NCBI GenBank assembly: GCA_945863085.1
Contig: CAMBCD010000080.1
Location: 1-9,694 of the forward strand
Direction: 5' to 3'
DNA: 9,694 nucleotides
Source of the DNA: Bordetella parapertussis
GTDB taxonomy: Bacteria > Pseudomonadota > Gammaproteobacteria > Burkholderiales > SG8-41
In this document: positions 1-5,901 of the stretch, in pieces
How the letters are laid out: each line of letters starts with the position of its first letter
How positions within the stretch are numbered: the stretch's first letter is position 1
Translations under genes and position numbers: made by a program
Notes under the pieces: model-generated
Database searches by the model: none
Told to the model about the DNA's origin: nothing
What the model saw: only the letters and a program-made list of their open reading frames with translations

Positions 1-1
1 G

Positions 2-418
2 ATTTTCGATTTCGGCACGGCGCGCAATGCCCGTGCCGAATACAGCTACATGCAGTCGGTGCATCGTGCGGCCGATCTCGCCGTGCGCGCCCGCTCCGAA
101 GTACGCGAGGCGTACGGCACCTGGCGCACGGCCTATGATCTTGCCCGGCACTACCGCGACGAAGTGGTGCCGCTCCGATCGCGCATCAGCGAGGAAACCC
201 TGCTGCGTTACAACGGCATGCTGATGAGCGTGTTTGAACTGCTCGCCGAATCGCGTCAGCAGGTCGGCGCGGTGATCAGCGCCATCGAAACACAACGCGA
301 TTTCTGGATTGCCGACACCACGCTGCAATTCGCGATCAACGGAAAATCACCCGGCGCCATCGGCGCACCCGGCAATTCCTTGCGCACCGCAGCGCCGGCA
401 TCCGGCGGAGGCCACTGA
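2..418 (+). CDS. TolC-family outer-membrane efflux protein, C-terminal fragment
   Basis: This reading frame is open from the window edge and ends in TGA at 416-418, so only about the last 138 residues are seen. The visible part is a long charged, alanine-rich amphipathic helical segment (AEYSYMQSVHRAADLAVRAR and onwards), then the pattern RRY/LRYNGMLMSVFELL, typical of the last periplasmic helices of TolC-like proteins, and then QRDFWIADTTLQFAING near the end. TolC-family proteins form the outer-membrane channel of RND-type or similar efflux pumps. Just upstream of a copper oxidase, cupredoxin and CusF-like gene, the likely role is export of copper or silver ions from the periplasm. The stop lies 3 nt before the next start codon, so the genes are almost certainly cotranscribed. 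The family call is fairly safe; the substrate is inferred from neighbours only. Confidence 0.85.
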   Translation: MFDFGTARNARAEYSYMQSVHRAADLAVRARSEVREAYGTWRTAYDLARHYRDEVVPLRSRISEETLLRYNGMLMSVFELLAESRQQVGAVISAIETQRDFWIADTTLQFAINGKSPGAIGAPGNSLRTAAPASGGGH

Positions 419-421
419 ATC

Positions 422-1810
422 ATGGACAACAACATGAACAACAGACGAAATTTCCTCCGTGCTTCCGGCGCGGCGCTGCTTGGTGCTGCCGCGGTCAGCC
501 GCGCCGCACAGGGCGCCGTGCCCGAAGCGCCGATGCAGACCACGCCCGACATGCAGCCGCCACTCTCTCCACCCAACGGCCGCCCCTACAACCCGGTCGC
601 CACTTTGAACGGCTGGACACTGCCCTGGCGCATGAACAATGGCTGGAAGGAATTCCACCTTGTTGCCGAACCAGTGCGTCGTCAGATCGCGCCCGGCATG
701 ACCGCCCACCTCTGGGGTTACAACGGTCAATCACCGGGGCCGACCATAGAATGTGTCGAAGGCGACAAGCTAAGAATCTTCGTCACCAACAAGCTGCCCG
801 AACACACGACCATCCACTGGCACGGCATCCTGCTGCCCAATGGCATGGACGGTGTCGGCGGACTGACGCAGCCGCAGATCCCGGTCGGTAAAACCTTCGT
901 TTATGAATTCGAGATGAAAAAGTCCGGCACTTTCATGTATCACCCGCATGCCGACGAAATGGTGCAGATGGCGATGGGCATGATGGGCCTCTTCATCGTG
1001 CATCCGAAAAATCCAAACTTCATGAAGGTCGATCGCGACTTCGTGTTTCTGCTGAACGCCTTCGACATCAGCCCCGGCGCGGCGACCCCGCGCGTGAACA
1101 CCATGCTCGACTTCAACCTGTGGTGCTGGAATTCACGCGTGTTCCCGGCGATTGATCCCTTTGTGGTGCGCAAAAATGACCGCGTACGCATCCGTTTCGG
1201 CAACCTGACGATGACCAACCACCCGGTGCACATGCACGGTTACGATTTCGAAGTGACCTGCACCGACGGCGGCTGGGTGCCGAAGTCCGCACGCTGGCCG
1301 GAAGTATCCGTGGACGTTGCCGTCGGCCAGATGCGTGCTTTCGAATTCACCGCCAGCGAAGCCGGTGACTGGGCGATCCATTGCCACAAGTCGCATCACA
1401 CCATGAACGCGATGGGCCACGGTGTGCCGACGATGATCGGCGTCGACCATCGCGGTGTTGCCGAAAAAATCCTGCGCCTGGTGCCCGACTACATGGTCAT
1501 GGGTGAACGCGGCATGGCCGACATGGGCGAGATGGAAATGCCGCTGCCCGACAACACGCTGCCGATGATGACCGGCCGCGGCCCCTTCGGCCCGCTGGAA
1601 ATGGGCGGCATGTTCAGCGTGGTCAAGGTGCGCGACGGGCTCGCGCGCAACGATTACAAGGATCCGGGCTGGTTCAAACACCCGCCGGGTACGGTGGCGC
1701 GCGAATGGACCGGCGCCGCGCCGGAAACCCCGCGAGCCGCGTCATCGCCAGCCGTTGCCGGTGAACGCGAAGTCCGCGCGCGCAAGCCCACGACCCAGCA
1801 CAATCATTAA
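422..1810 (+). CDS. Tat-exported two-domain multicopper oxidase (copper oxidase)
   Basis: A 462-residue protein. A GGAGG at 407-411 with a 10-nt spacer supports this start over the in-frame ATG at codon 5. Residues 7-14 (NRRNFLRA) followed by an Ala-rich stretch form a twin-arginine signal, so a folded copper enzyme is sent to the periplasm. All four copper motifs are present: HWHG (H132, H134), HPH (H174, H176), HPVHMHG (H267, H270, H272) and HCHKSHH with a distal Met (H320, C321, H322, H326, M331). By family rules H267, C321, H326 and M331 build the type 1 site and the other eight His the trinuclear site. Only about 190 residues separate the first and last motif, as in small two-domain laccases and far less than in three-domain CueO/CopA enzymes. 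Residues 358-397 hold ten Met, a likely Cu(I)-binding segment. The probable role is periplasmic oxidation of Cu(I) to less toxic Cu(II); the exact substrate is inferred. Confidence 0.93.
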   Translation: MDNNMNNRRNFLRASGAALLGAAAVSRAAQGAVPEAPMQTTPDMQPPLSPPNGRPYNPVATLNGWTLPWRMNNGWKEFHLVAEPVRRQIAPGMTAHLWGYNGQSPGPTIECVEGDKLRIFVTNKLPEHTTIHWHGILLPNGMDGVGGLTQPQIPVGKTFVYEFEMKKSGTFMYHPHADEMVQMAMGMMGLFIVHPKNPNFMKVDRDFVFLLNAFDISPGAATPRVNTMLDFNLWCWNSRVFPAIDPFVVRKNDRVRIRFGNLTMTNHPVHMHGYDFEVTCTDGGWVPKSARWPEVSVDVAVGQMRAFEFTASEAGDWAIHCHKSHHTMNAMGHGVPTMIGVDHRGVAEKILRLVPDYMVMGERGMADMGEMEMPLPDNTLPMMTGRGPFGPLEMGGMFSVVKVRDGLARNDYKDPGWFKHPPGTVAREWTGAAPETPRAASSPAVAGEREVRARKPTTQHNH

Positions 1811-1849
1811 CCCATTGATTTTATTTATATTTTTACTGGAGATCCTGCA

Positions 1850-2353
1850 ATGATGCGATTACCGCCATTAATACTGCTGGCATTCACAGCGACACTGGCC
1901 ACCGGCCCCGTGGCCGCCCATAGCGACAGCCATGCCAAAAAATCCGCGGCTCCGTCCACAGCGGGCATGGAAGAAAAATCCTTCGGCAAGGCCGGCGACC
2001 CGAAAAAAACCGTGCGCACCATCCATGTCGACATGAGCGACCGGATGCGTTTCACGCCGGCTGCGCTGACCGTGAAACAGGGTGAGACGGTGAAATTCAT
2101 CGTCAAAAATTCCGGCAAGACCATGCACGAATTCGTACTGGGCACCATGGCCGAATTAAAAACTCACGCAGAGTTGATGAAAAAACATCCGGGCATGGAG
2201 CACGACGAGCCGTACATGGCCCACGTCGCGCCCGGCAAGACGGAAACCATCGCCTGGCAGTTCACCAAGTCCGGCGAATTCCATTTCGGCTGCCTGCTGC
2301 CGGGCCATTGCGAAGCCGGCATGGTCGGCAACATCAACGTCACCGCGAGGTAG
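1850..2353 (+). CDS. Periplasmic cupredoxin (plastocyanin/azurin-like copper protein)
   Basis: A 167-residue protein with GGAG at 1838-1841, 8 nt before the ATG. It sits 39 nt after the oxidase stop in a notably AT-rich spacer. Residues 1-23 are a Sec-type signal peptide ending ...GPVAAHS. The mature N-terminus is His/Lys-rich and flexible. A single cupredoxin domain covers about 55-167: the pattern FTPAALTVKQGETVKFIVKN, then MHEF, then GCLLPGHCEAGM. By family knowledge H93, C148, H153 and M158 are the four type 1 copper ligands. C154, immediately after the second His, is an extra Cys that is not a standard ligand. An insertion at 100-125 (HAELMKKHPGMEHDEPYM) is rich in His and Met and may add copper binding. 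The likely role is a soluble electron or copper carrier that serves the oxidase upstream. Domain and ligands are clear; the partner is inferred. Confidence 0.92.
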   Translation: MMRLPPLILLAFTATLATGPVAAHSDSHAKKSAAPSTAGMEEKSFGKAGDPKKTVRTIHVDMSDRMRFTPAALTVKQGETVKFIVKNSGKTMHEFVLGTMAELKTHAELMKKHPGMEHDEPYMAHVAPGKTETIAWQFTKSGEFHFGCLLPGHCEAGMVGNINVTAR

Positions 2354-2357
2354 CACC

Positions 2358-2798
2358 ATGATCAAACGAAGACTCTTTATCGCTGCACTGCTTGTCACCG
2401 CGGTTTCAGCAGCGGCACAGGCCGCAGAACCGCCGCTGGTCACCGTTTACCTCAACCCGACCTGAGGCTGCTGCGGCGCGTGGATGGAACATCTGCGCGC
2501 CAACGGCTTCCGTGTGAAGCCGGTTGCAGTCGAAGACACCAGTATCGAACGCAAACGCCGCGGCATACCCGATGCACTGGGCGGTTGCCATACTGCCACG
2601 GTGAACGGTTATGCCATTGAAGGCCATGTGCCGGCGCGTGACATCAAACGCCTGCTGGCGGAGAAACCGGTTGCGGCAGGTCTTGCGGTGCCGGGCATGC
2701 CGCAGGGCTCGCCCGGCATGGAAAGCCCGAGCCCGCAACGTTATGAGGTGCTGCTGGTGGACAAGAGCGGCCGTCATGCCGTTTACACCCGTTACTGA
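2358..2798 (+). CDS. DUF411/CopG-like copper protein, probable selenoprotein (in-frame TGA = Sec36)
   Basis: Read through one in-frame TGA at 2463-2465, this frame gives 146 residues from ATG 2358 to TGA 2796-2798. The start has GAGG at 2347-2350 (spacer 7), overlaps the end of the cupredoxin gene, and gives a signal peptide ending ...SAAAQAA near residue 23. The frame then reads VTVYLNPT-U-GCCGAWMEHL, followed by hallmark DUF411 segments: RRGIPDALGGCHTA, GYAIEGHVPA, LAVPGMPQGSPGME. DUF411 proteins have a thioredoxin-like fold with a CGCC-type motif. A family member, CopG, has been described as binding a Cys-bridged tetranuclear copper cluster through that motif plus the Cys of the xCHTA segment (here C80). 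The TGA falls exactly on the first Cys of CGCC, giving UGCC. A SECIS-like hairpin follows at once. The intact 110 codons beyond the TGA and the copper-operon setting argue for a working gene. A TGC-to-TGA nonsense mutation or a base-call error remains possible. An annotation program would call only a truncated product from ATG 2484, which lacks the signal peptide and the motif. Confidence 0.8.
2463..2510 (+). promoter_or_regulatory. Candidate bacterial SECIS stem-loop for UGA recoding
   Basis: The mRNA just after the in-frame UGA can fold into a long hairpin. The upper stem is 12 bp (2475-2486 with 2490-2501: GGCGCGTGGATG against CATCTGCGCGCC, ten Watson-Crick and two G-U pairs). It is capped by the triloop GAA at 2487-2489. 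A lower stem of 7 bp (2464-2470 with 2504-2510, two G-U pairs) includes the GA of the UGA itself. A 4/2 internal loop separates the stems. The UGA at the base, a G in the first loop position, and 21 nt between UGA and loop fit published bacterial SECIS rules (loop of 3-14 nt, G in the first two loop positions, spacing of about 16-37 nt). In E. coli fdhF such a hairpin recruits SelB with Sec-tRNA. The bulged U of fdhF is not obvious here, so SelB recognition is inferred. Confidence 0.72.
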
Positions 2799-2827
2799 AC
2801 ACCCATCCAGGTAAAAGGAAACACGCC

Positions 2828-3166
2828 ATGAAACGCGCTCTGCTCATCGCAACCATCTTCGCCTGTGCACCGGCATATGCCCAGCAAACCGCAGTCGACC
2901 ACGCCGCCCACCACCCCGCCCCTGTCAAAGCGCAGGCTCAAGGCGCACTGGTCGATGGCGAGGTGCGCAAAGTCGACCAGGAAACCAAAAAAATCACCCT
3001 GCGTCACGGCCCCATTCCCAACCTCGACATGCCGGCCATGAGTATGGTGTTCCAGGTCAAGGACCCCGCAATGCTGGAACAGGTAAAAGCCGGCGACCGG
3101 GTGCTGTTTGAAGCCGAAAAAACAGGCGGCGTCTATGTCGTTACCCATATCCGGAAAAAGGATTAG
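2828..3166 (+). CDS. CusF-like periplasmic copper-binding protein
   Basis: A 112-residue protein with an AGGA at 2816-2819, 8 nt before the ATG. It lies 29 nt after the DUF411 stop and is the last gene of the copper operon. Residues 1-19 are a signal peptide (cleavage near ...APAYA|QQ). A His-rich linker (HAAHH, 25-29) precedes one small beta-barrel domain of the CusF/Cu_bind type at about 40-112: GEVRKVDQETKKITLRH, then PIPNLDMPAMSMVFQV. In E. coli CusF, Cu(I)/Ag(I) is held by one His and two Met and capped by a Trp. Here H60, M71 and M73 match the ligands, and the Trp position is M68, a substitution common in this subfamily. The likely role is a copper metallochaperone that hands Cu(I) to an efflux pump, which fits the TolC gene at the operon start. 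Confidence 0.92.
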   Translation: MKRALLIATIFACAPAYAQQTAVDHAAHHPAPVKAQAQGALVDGEVRKVDQETKKITLRHGPIPNLDMPAMSMVFQVKDPAMLEQVKAGDRVLFEAEKTGGVYVVTHIRKKD

Positions 3167-3270
3167 CCGGCCGGCCGTGATCCCCTGCCGTCATGGCACT
3201 GCACACGGCATGGTTGCCAAAGGCAAAGTTGGCCCGGACACCAAGAAACAATCTGCCACTGATCGCATCG

Positions 3271-3298
3271 GGCGCGATGCTGTTGTATCGCCTTTTTT
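3271..3298 (+). terminator. Possible rho-independent terminator of the copper operon
   Basis: GGC and GAT at 3271-3278 (with a 2-nt bulge) pair with ATCGCC at 3287-3292 around an 8-nt loop, and six T follow at once (3293-3298). An alternative hairpin, GCATCG with CGATGC around GGCG (3265-3280), overlaps it. The position, about 100 nt past the CusF-like gene and before the next reading frame, fits transcription termination. The stem is short, so this is tentative. Confidence 0.45.
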
Positions 3299-3335
3299 GC
3301 CGCAGCGCCCATAAATCCGCCGTAGCGGACCGCCT

Positions 3336-4054
3336 GTGAATAAAAACAAAACAGCGGGACGCTGGTCGCCAACCAGCATCGGGGTCAACCTCGCGATCGT
3401 CGTGTTCAATGCGGCGCTGATCGGCGTGGTGTGGATTGCGTTTTTCGAAATCGTTACTGTCGACCGCAAGGAAACCGTAAATGCCGCGGTCGACAGAAAC
3501 AACAACCTCGCCATCGCGTTCGAACAGTACACCGTACGCACCATCGAAAGCGCCGACGCAGTCCTGCAGTACATGATCCGCGAATATGCGCGCAGCGGCG
3601 GGAAAATCGATGAAAACCGGTCATTGCCCGCCTCACCGAGAAGCTGGTCGTCCCCATTTCGCGACGCATCAACAAACCCGACGGCAGTTTTGGCGGCGTG
3701 GTCGTCATATTGATCGAACACGCACGCTTCACCGATGTATTGAGCAACGCCAAAATGCGCCAGTTCGACATCATCTCGCTGGTCGGACTCGACGGCATCA
3801 CCCGCGCGCGGCTGAGAGGTACGACACCCACCGCAGGCGAAGACATCAGCAAAAGCCCGCTGTTTGCGGAACAGGCGCAGCGCCCCGACGGCGACTATGC
3901 GGCCAGGGGCCAGATCGATGACATCAAAAGAATCTTCAGTTACCGGAGCCTGCCGCAATACCGGTTGATCGCCACTGTCGGCGCCTCGGAGGAGGATGTG
4001 CTGGCCGGTTTTTACCAAAGGCAGCGCCGATATTTCTGGGTAGCCGTGACCTGA
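3336..4054 (+). pseudogene. Broken membrane sensor gene (PDC sensor, diguanylate cyclase/kinase type)
   Basis: A GTG start at 3336 opens a frame with a short cytoplasmic tail, one membrane helix at about residues 15-38 (GVNLAIVVFNAALIGVVWIA) and the start of a periplasmic PDC-type sensor domain (YTVRTIESADAVLQYMIREY). After GGKID, near 3610, the frame becomes nonsense (...RSLPASPRSWSS). The expected continuation is found in another frame from 3614: KPVIARLTEKLVVPISRRI, then NKPDGSFGGVVVILIEHARF, ending QRRYFWVAVT and TGA at 4052-4054. From memory of this family, about 60-70 residues are missing between the halves, so this is an internal deletion with a frameshift and not a single-base error. 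The second membrane helix and the output domain (usually GGDEF) are also absent, lost where the IS remnant begins. The gene is almost certainly dead; the original output domain cannot be known from here. Confidence 0.8.
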
Positions 4055-4067
4055 CCGGCTTATTCGG

Positions 4068-4331
4068 TGCCGGGTTGAATGTTGTAGTGTTCAACTTGGA
4101 AGAAGGAGTCGATAGATGGCGAACAAGAAGTATAGCCCGGAGCAAGCGGTCGCAAAATTGCGGCAAATCGACGTGCTGGTGGGCGAAGGCAAATCAATCC
4201 ACCAGGCCTCACAGTTCGCTGGGCTACCGACCGCCTGCACCTGCGGCGATCAGCCCAAAACTACCAGTCTTGGAGCAGGCGGTTGAGATGCAGTAAAGTG
4301 TTTCAATGAACTTGGCACAAAAAACCGGGCA
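4068..4331 (+). mobile_element. IS3-family insertion sequence remnant with internal deletion
   Basis: An ATG at 4116 with AAGGAG at 4103-4108 starts MANKKYSPEQAVAKLRQIDV, followed by LVGEGKSIHQ, the start of an IS3-type OrfA. By about 4195-4208 the sequence has jumped to the end of OrfB, readable in another frame as RPHSSLGYRPPAPAAI followed by a stop at 4297-4299. Everything between (most of orfA and nearly all of the DDE transposase, roughly 1 kb) is gone. The hybrid orfA frame runs to TGA 4284-4286 (56 codons). Imperfect inverted repeats beginning TGCCGGGTT (4068) and, on the other strand, TGCCCGGTT (4331) match at 11 of 16 positions and end in TG...CA as is usual for IS3 elements. No clear target duplication is seen, so the exact ends are uncertain. 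It cannot move by itself. Confidence 0.75.
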
Positions 4332-4432
4332 GGCCAGGACGGGATGAAGATCTGCTGAAACGGGAAATCGGCAAAAAACTGCGCCAGGAACGGGCGCACC
4401 ATCTGCAAAAACAGGCGAAGCCTGGCGTGTGA
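4332..4432 (+). other. Orphan coding-like tail, unrecognised
   Basis: Just past the IS remnant a frame reads GRDEDLLKREIGKKLRQERA and ends in TGA at 4430-4432. Its Lys/Arg/Glu-rich helical character looks like a real protein C-terminus, but it has no start codon or ribosome site of its own. It may be the far side of a gene cut by the deletion around the IS element. I do not recognise the family, and chance coding potential cannot be excluded. The following 4433-4465 holds nothing I can name. Confidence 0.25.
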
Positions 4433-4465
4433 ATCGGCTGGCGCCCGCCGGCACGATGCGCGCTA

Positions 4466-4495
4466 TTGACACCGGCCGGACGATGTCTGAACAAT
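4466..4495 (+). promoter_or_regulatory. Candidate sigma-70 promoter upstream of the Rieske-protein gene
   Basis: A perfect -35 hexamer TTGACA lies at 4466-4471. An 18-nt spacer leads to AACAAT at 4490-4495, which matches four of six -10 bases. Transcription would start near 4502, about 20 nt before the ATG at 4524. A decayed region lies upstream, so the Rieske gene needs its own promoter, and this fits. Confidence 0.4.
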
Positions 4496-4523
4496 AGGCC
4501 GTCTCCACCTGGATCACGCCGCC

Positions 4524-5234
4524 ATGGAACGCCGCGACTTCATCAGTGTCTGTGCCGCTTCCGCCCTCGGGCTGGGACCCCGTGGATCTTTTGCCGCCAC
4601 GGATGTCCAGCCGCGGCGTTATGCCCGCACACAACTCACCGATGAATCCGGACAACCGCTGCGCGCCTCGCGCCTCACCGCGGGGGAGAACTATGTATTT
4701 CATTATCCCTTCGAAGGGACGCCGTGTTTCCTGATCAACCTCGGCAAAGCAACCACGCAGAATGTCACGCTCAAAACCGGGGATGGCGCAAGTTACCAGT
4801 GGCCGGGAGGCGTCGGCCCGCAGCGCGCCATAGTCGCTTACTCGGCGATCTGCTCGCACCAGCTGACCTATCCGACGCGGCAGATCAGTTTCATCAGTTA
4901 TCGCGATCGCTCAACAGCGTCGAAAATCAGCAAGCCGAGCATGATTCATTGCTGTTCGGAACACAGCGAATACGATCCGGCCGCCGGGGCAAAAGTCATG
5001 GGCGGCCCGGCGCCGCAGCCGCTGTGCGCGATCCTGCTCGAACATGAACGCGCCACCGATGCGCTGTTCGCCACCGGCACGCTGGGCGGGGAAATGTTCA
5101 ATACCTTCTTCAGCAAATATGAAATGAGGCTCGCGCTCGAGCACGGCTCACCGGCACGGGCACGGCAGCGCGTCAGCGTAACAAGCACGGTGACCGCACT
5201 GACCCGGTTCTGCAAGCAACAGGTGCGTTGCTGA
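4524..5234 (+). CDS. Tat-exported Rieske-type [2Fe-2S] protein
   Basis: A 236-residue protein. The start gives ERRDFISVCAASALGLG at residues 2-18, a twin-arginine signal; only a weak GGA at 4511-4513 serves as ribosome site. The Rieske centre is seen as box 1 CSH (C110, H112) and box 2 HCCSEHSEYD (C144, H147), the standard C-x-H and C-x-x-H ligands, 34 residues apart. Then GGPAPQPL follows as in other Rieske folds. Box 1 lacks the second Cys that makes the stabilising disulfide in bc1 and dioxygenase-type proteins, and C143 adds an extra Cys before the ligand. Residues 150-236 form a C-terminal extension beyond the cluster loops. The protein should act in the periplasm as an electron-transfer subunit, but no partner enzyme is adjacent. 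The family call is solid; the pathway is unknown. Confidence 0.82.
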   Translation: MERRDFISVCAASALGLGPRGSFAATDVQPRRYARTQLTDESGQPLRASRLTAGENYVFHYPFEGTPCFLINLGKATTQNVTLKTGDGASYQWPGGVGPQRAIVAYSAICSHQLTYPTRQISFISYRDRSTASKISKPSMIHCCSEHSEYDPAAGAKVMGGPAPQPLCAILLEHERATDALFATGTLGGEMFNTFFSKYEMRLALEHGSPARARQRVSVTSTVTALTRFCKQQVRC

Positions 5235-5261
5235 AAATCATGAAACCAATTACCGAGTTTC

Positions 5262-5284
5262 AAAAAAAACAGGCCCAAGCCTGT
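5262..5284 (-). terminator. Terminator-like hairpin facing left between the Rieske gene and sodC
   Basis: ACAGGC (5269-5274) pairs perfectly with GCCTGT (5279-5284) around CCAA. Eight A precede it on the + strand, so on the minus strand it reads as a stem followed by eight T, a classic intrinsic terminator. Nearby genes are on the + strand, so it would stop antisense transcription coming from sodC. On the + strand it sits in the sodC leader, 20 nt before its ribosome site. Confidence 0.5.
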
Positions 5285-5315
5285 GTCCCGCGCCACCCAC
5301 CCAAAGGAGAGTTTG

Positions 5316-5834
5316 ATGAAGCGCATCATCGCAACAGCAGTAATGGTCGGCATGGCTGCCGGCTGCGCGGGACCGGCAGCACAACTGTCAGCAGTCGCCA
5401 CCGCCAAACTCGAACCGCGCAGCGGCAGCCAGGTCAGCGGCACGGTGACCTTCACCCAGGCCGGCCCCGACATTGTCCGCGTCAGCGGCCAGATCAGCGG
5501 ACACAGCAAGGGGCCCAAGGGTTTTCACATCCATGAAAAAGGCGACTGCAGCGATCCGAAGGCCATGAGCACCGGCGGACACTTCAATCCCGGCAAGCAC
5601 AAACACGGTGGTCCGTATGAACCGCAGCGGCACTCCGGTGACCTCAGCAACCTGAACTTCAACGACAAAGGCGTCGCCACGCTGAACTTTGTCGTCGGCG
5701 GCATTTCCGTCAGCAAGGACAAAGCCGACGGCATCATCGGCCGCGCGGTGATCGTGCACATGGACGTGGATGATTACAAGACCGACCCCACCGGCAACGC
5801 CGGCGGACGCGTCGCCTGCGGCGTGATCCGGTAA
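5316..5834 (+). CDS. sodC: Periplasmic Cu/Zn superoxide dismutase
   Basis: A 172-residue protein. The start is fixed by AAGGAG at 5304-5309, 6 nt before the ATG; an upstream in-frame start at 5283 has no such site. It dismutates superoxide to oxygen and hydrogen peroxide in the periplasm. The signal peptide (1-17) ends MAAGC, a weak lipobox, so C17 may be lipidated. The Sod_Cu domain spans about 38-171. It shows GFHIHEKGDCS (H71, H73, C78), GGHFNP (H89), HGGP (H97), HSGDLSNL (H106, D109), VIVHMD (H148), and PTGNAGGRVACGVI with active-site R165 and C168, which pairs with C78. All copper and zinc ligands are present. Length and motifs are normal for bacterial SodC. It lies 81 nt after the Rieske gene, with a hairpin between, and may have its own promoter. 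A copper-dependent enzyme close to a copper operon is sensible. Confidence 0.95.
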   Translation: MKRIIATAVMVGMAAGCAGPAAQLSAVATAKLEPRSGSQVSGTVTFTQAGPDIVRVSGQISGHSKGPKGFHIHEKGDCSDPKAMSTGGHFNPGKHKHGGPYEPQRHSGDLSNLNFNDKGVATLNFVVGGISVSKDKADGIIGRAVIVHMDVDDYKTDPTGNAGGRVACGVIR

Positions 5835-5875
5835 CGCCCAGCCGTTACGCCCCACAGTAACGATTCCCGGTAACG
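5831..5875 (+). repeat. GTAACG repeat cluster at the end of sodC
   Basis: GTAACG occurs at 5831-5836, 5857-5862 and 5870-5875, and inverted as CGTTAC at 5843-5848. The centres are spaced 12 to 14 nt apart. The first copy overlaps the sodC stop codon and can form a small hairpin with the inverted copy. The function is unknown and the cluster may be coincidental. Confidence 0.3.
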
Positions 5876-5901
5876 AGCAACCCGCAATAACAAGCTCCGA
5901 T

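Noticed and set aside
2484..2798. A separate 104-residue gene starting at ATG 2484 after the in-frame TGA
   Set aside because: The ATG has no ribosome site, lies in the hairpin stem, and would give a DUF411 protein without signal peptide or metal motif. The upstream codons continue the same family in frame.
3169..3176. GGCCGGCC palindrome after the CusF-like gene
   Set aside because: An eight-base GC palindrome is expected by chance in such GC-rich DNA and has no loop or T run to suggest a terminator.
3191..4018. Long minus-strand open frame over the broken sensor gene
   Set aside because: Its translation has no recognisable domain and mirrors a GC-rich coding strand; the + strand sequence shows clear family motifs.
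4052..4054. TGA at the end of the broken sensor as a second selenocysteine codon
   Set aside because: No downstream family-like sequence follows, no hairpin of SECIS type was seen, and the gene is damaged elsewhere.
5283..5315. Upstream start for sodC
   Set aside because: The added residues are not signal-like, and the strong AAGGAG lies 6 nt before ATG 5316.
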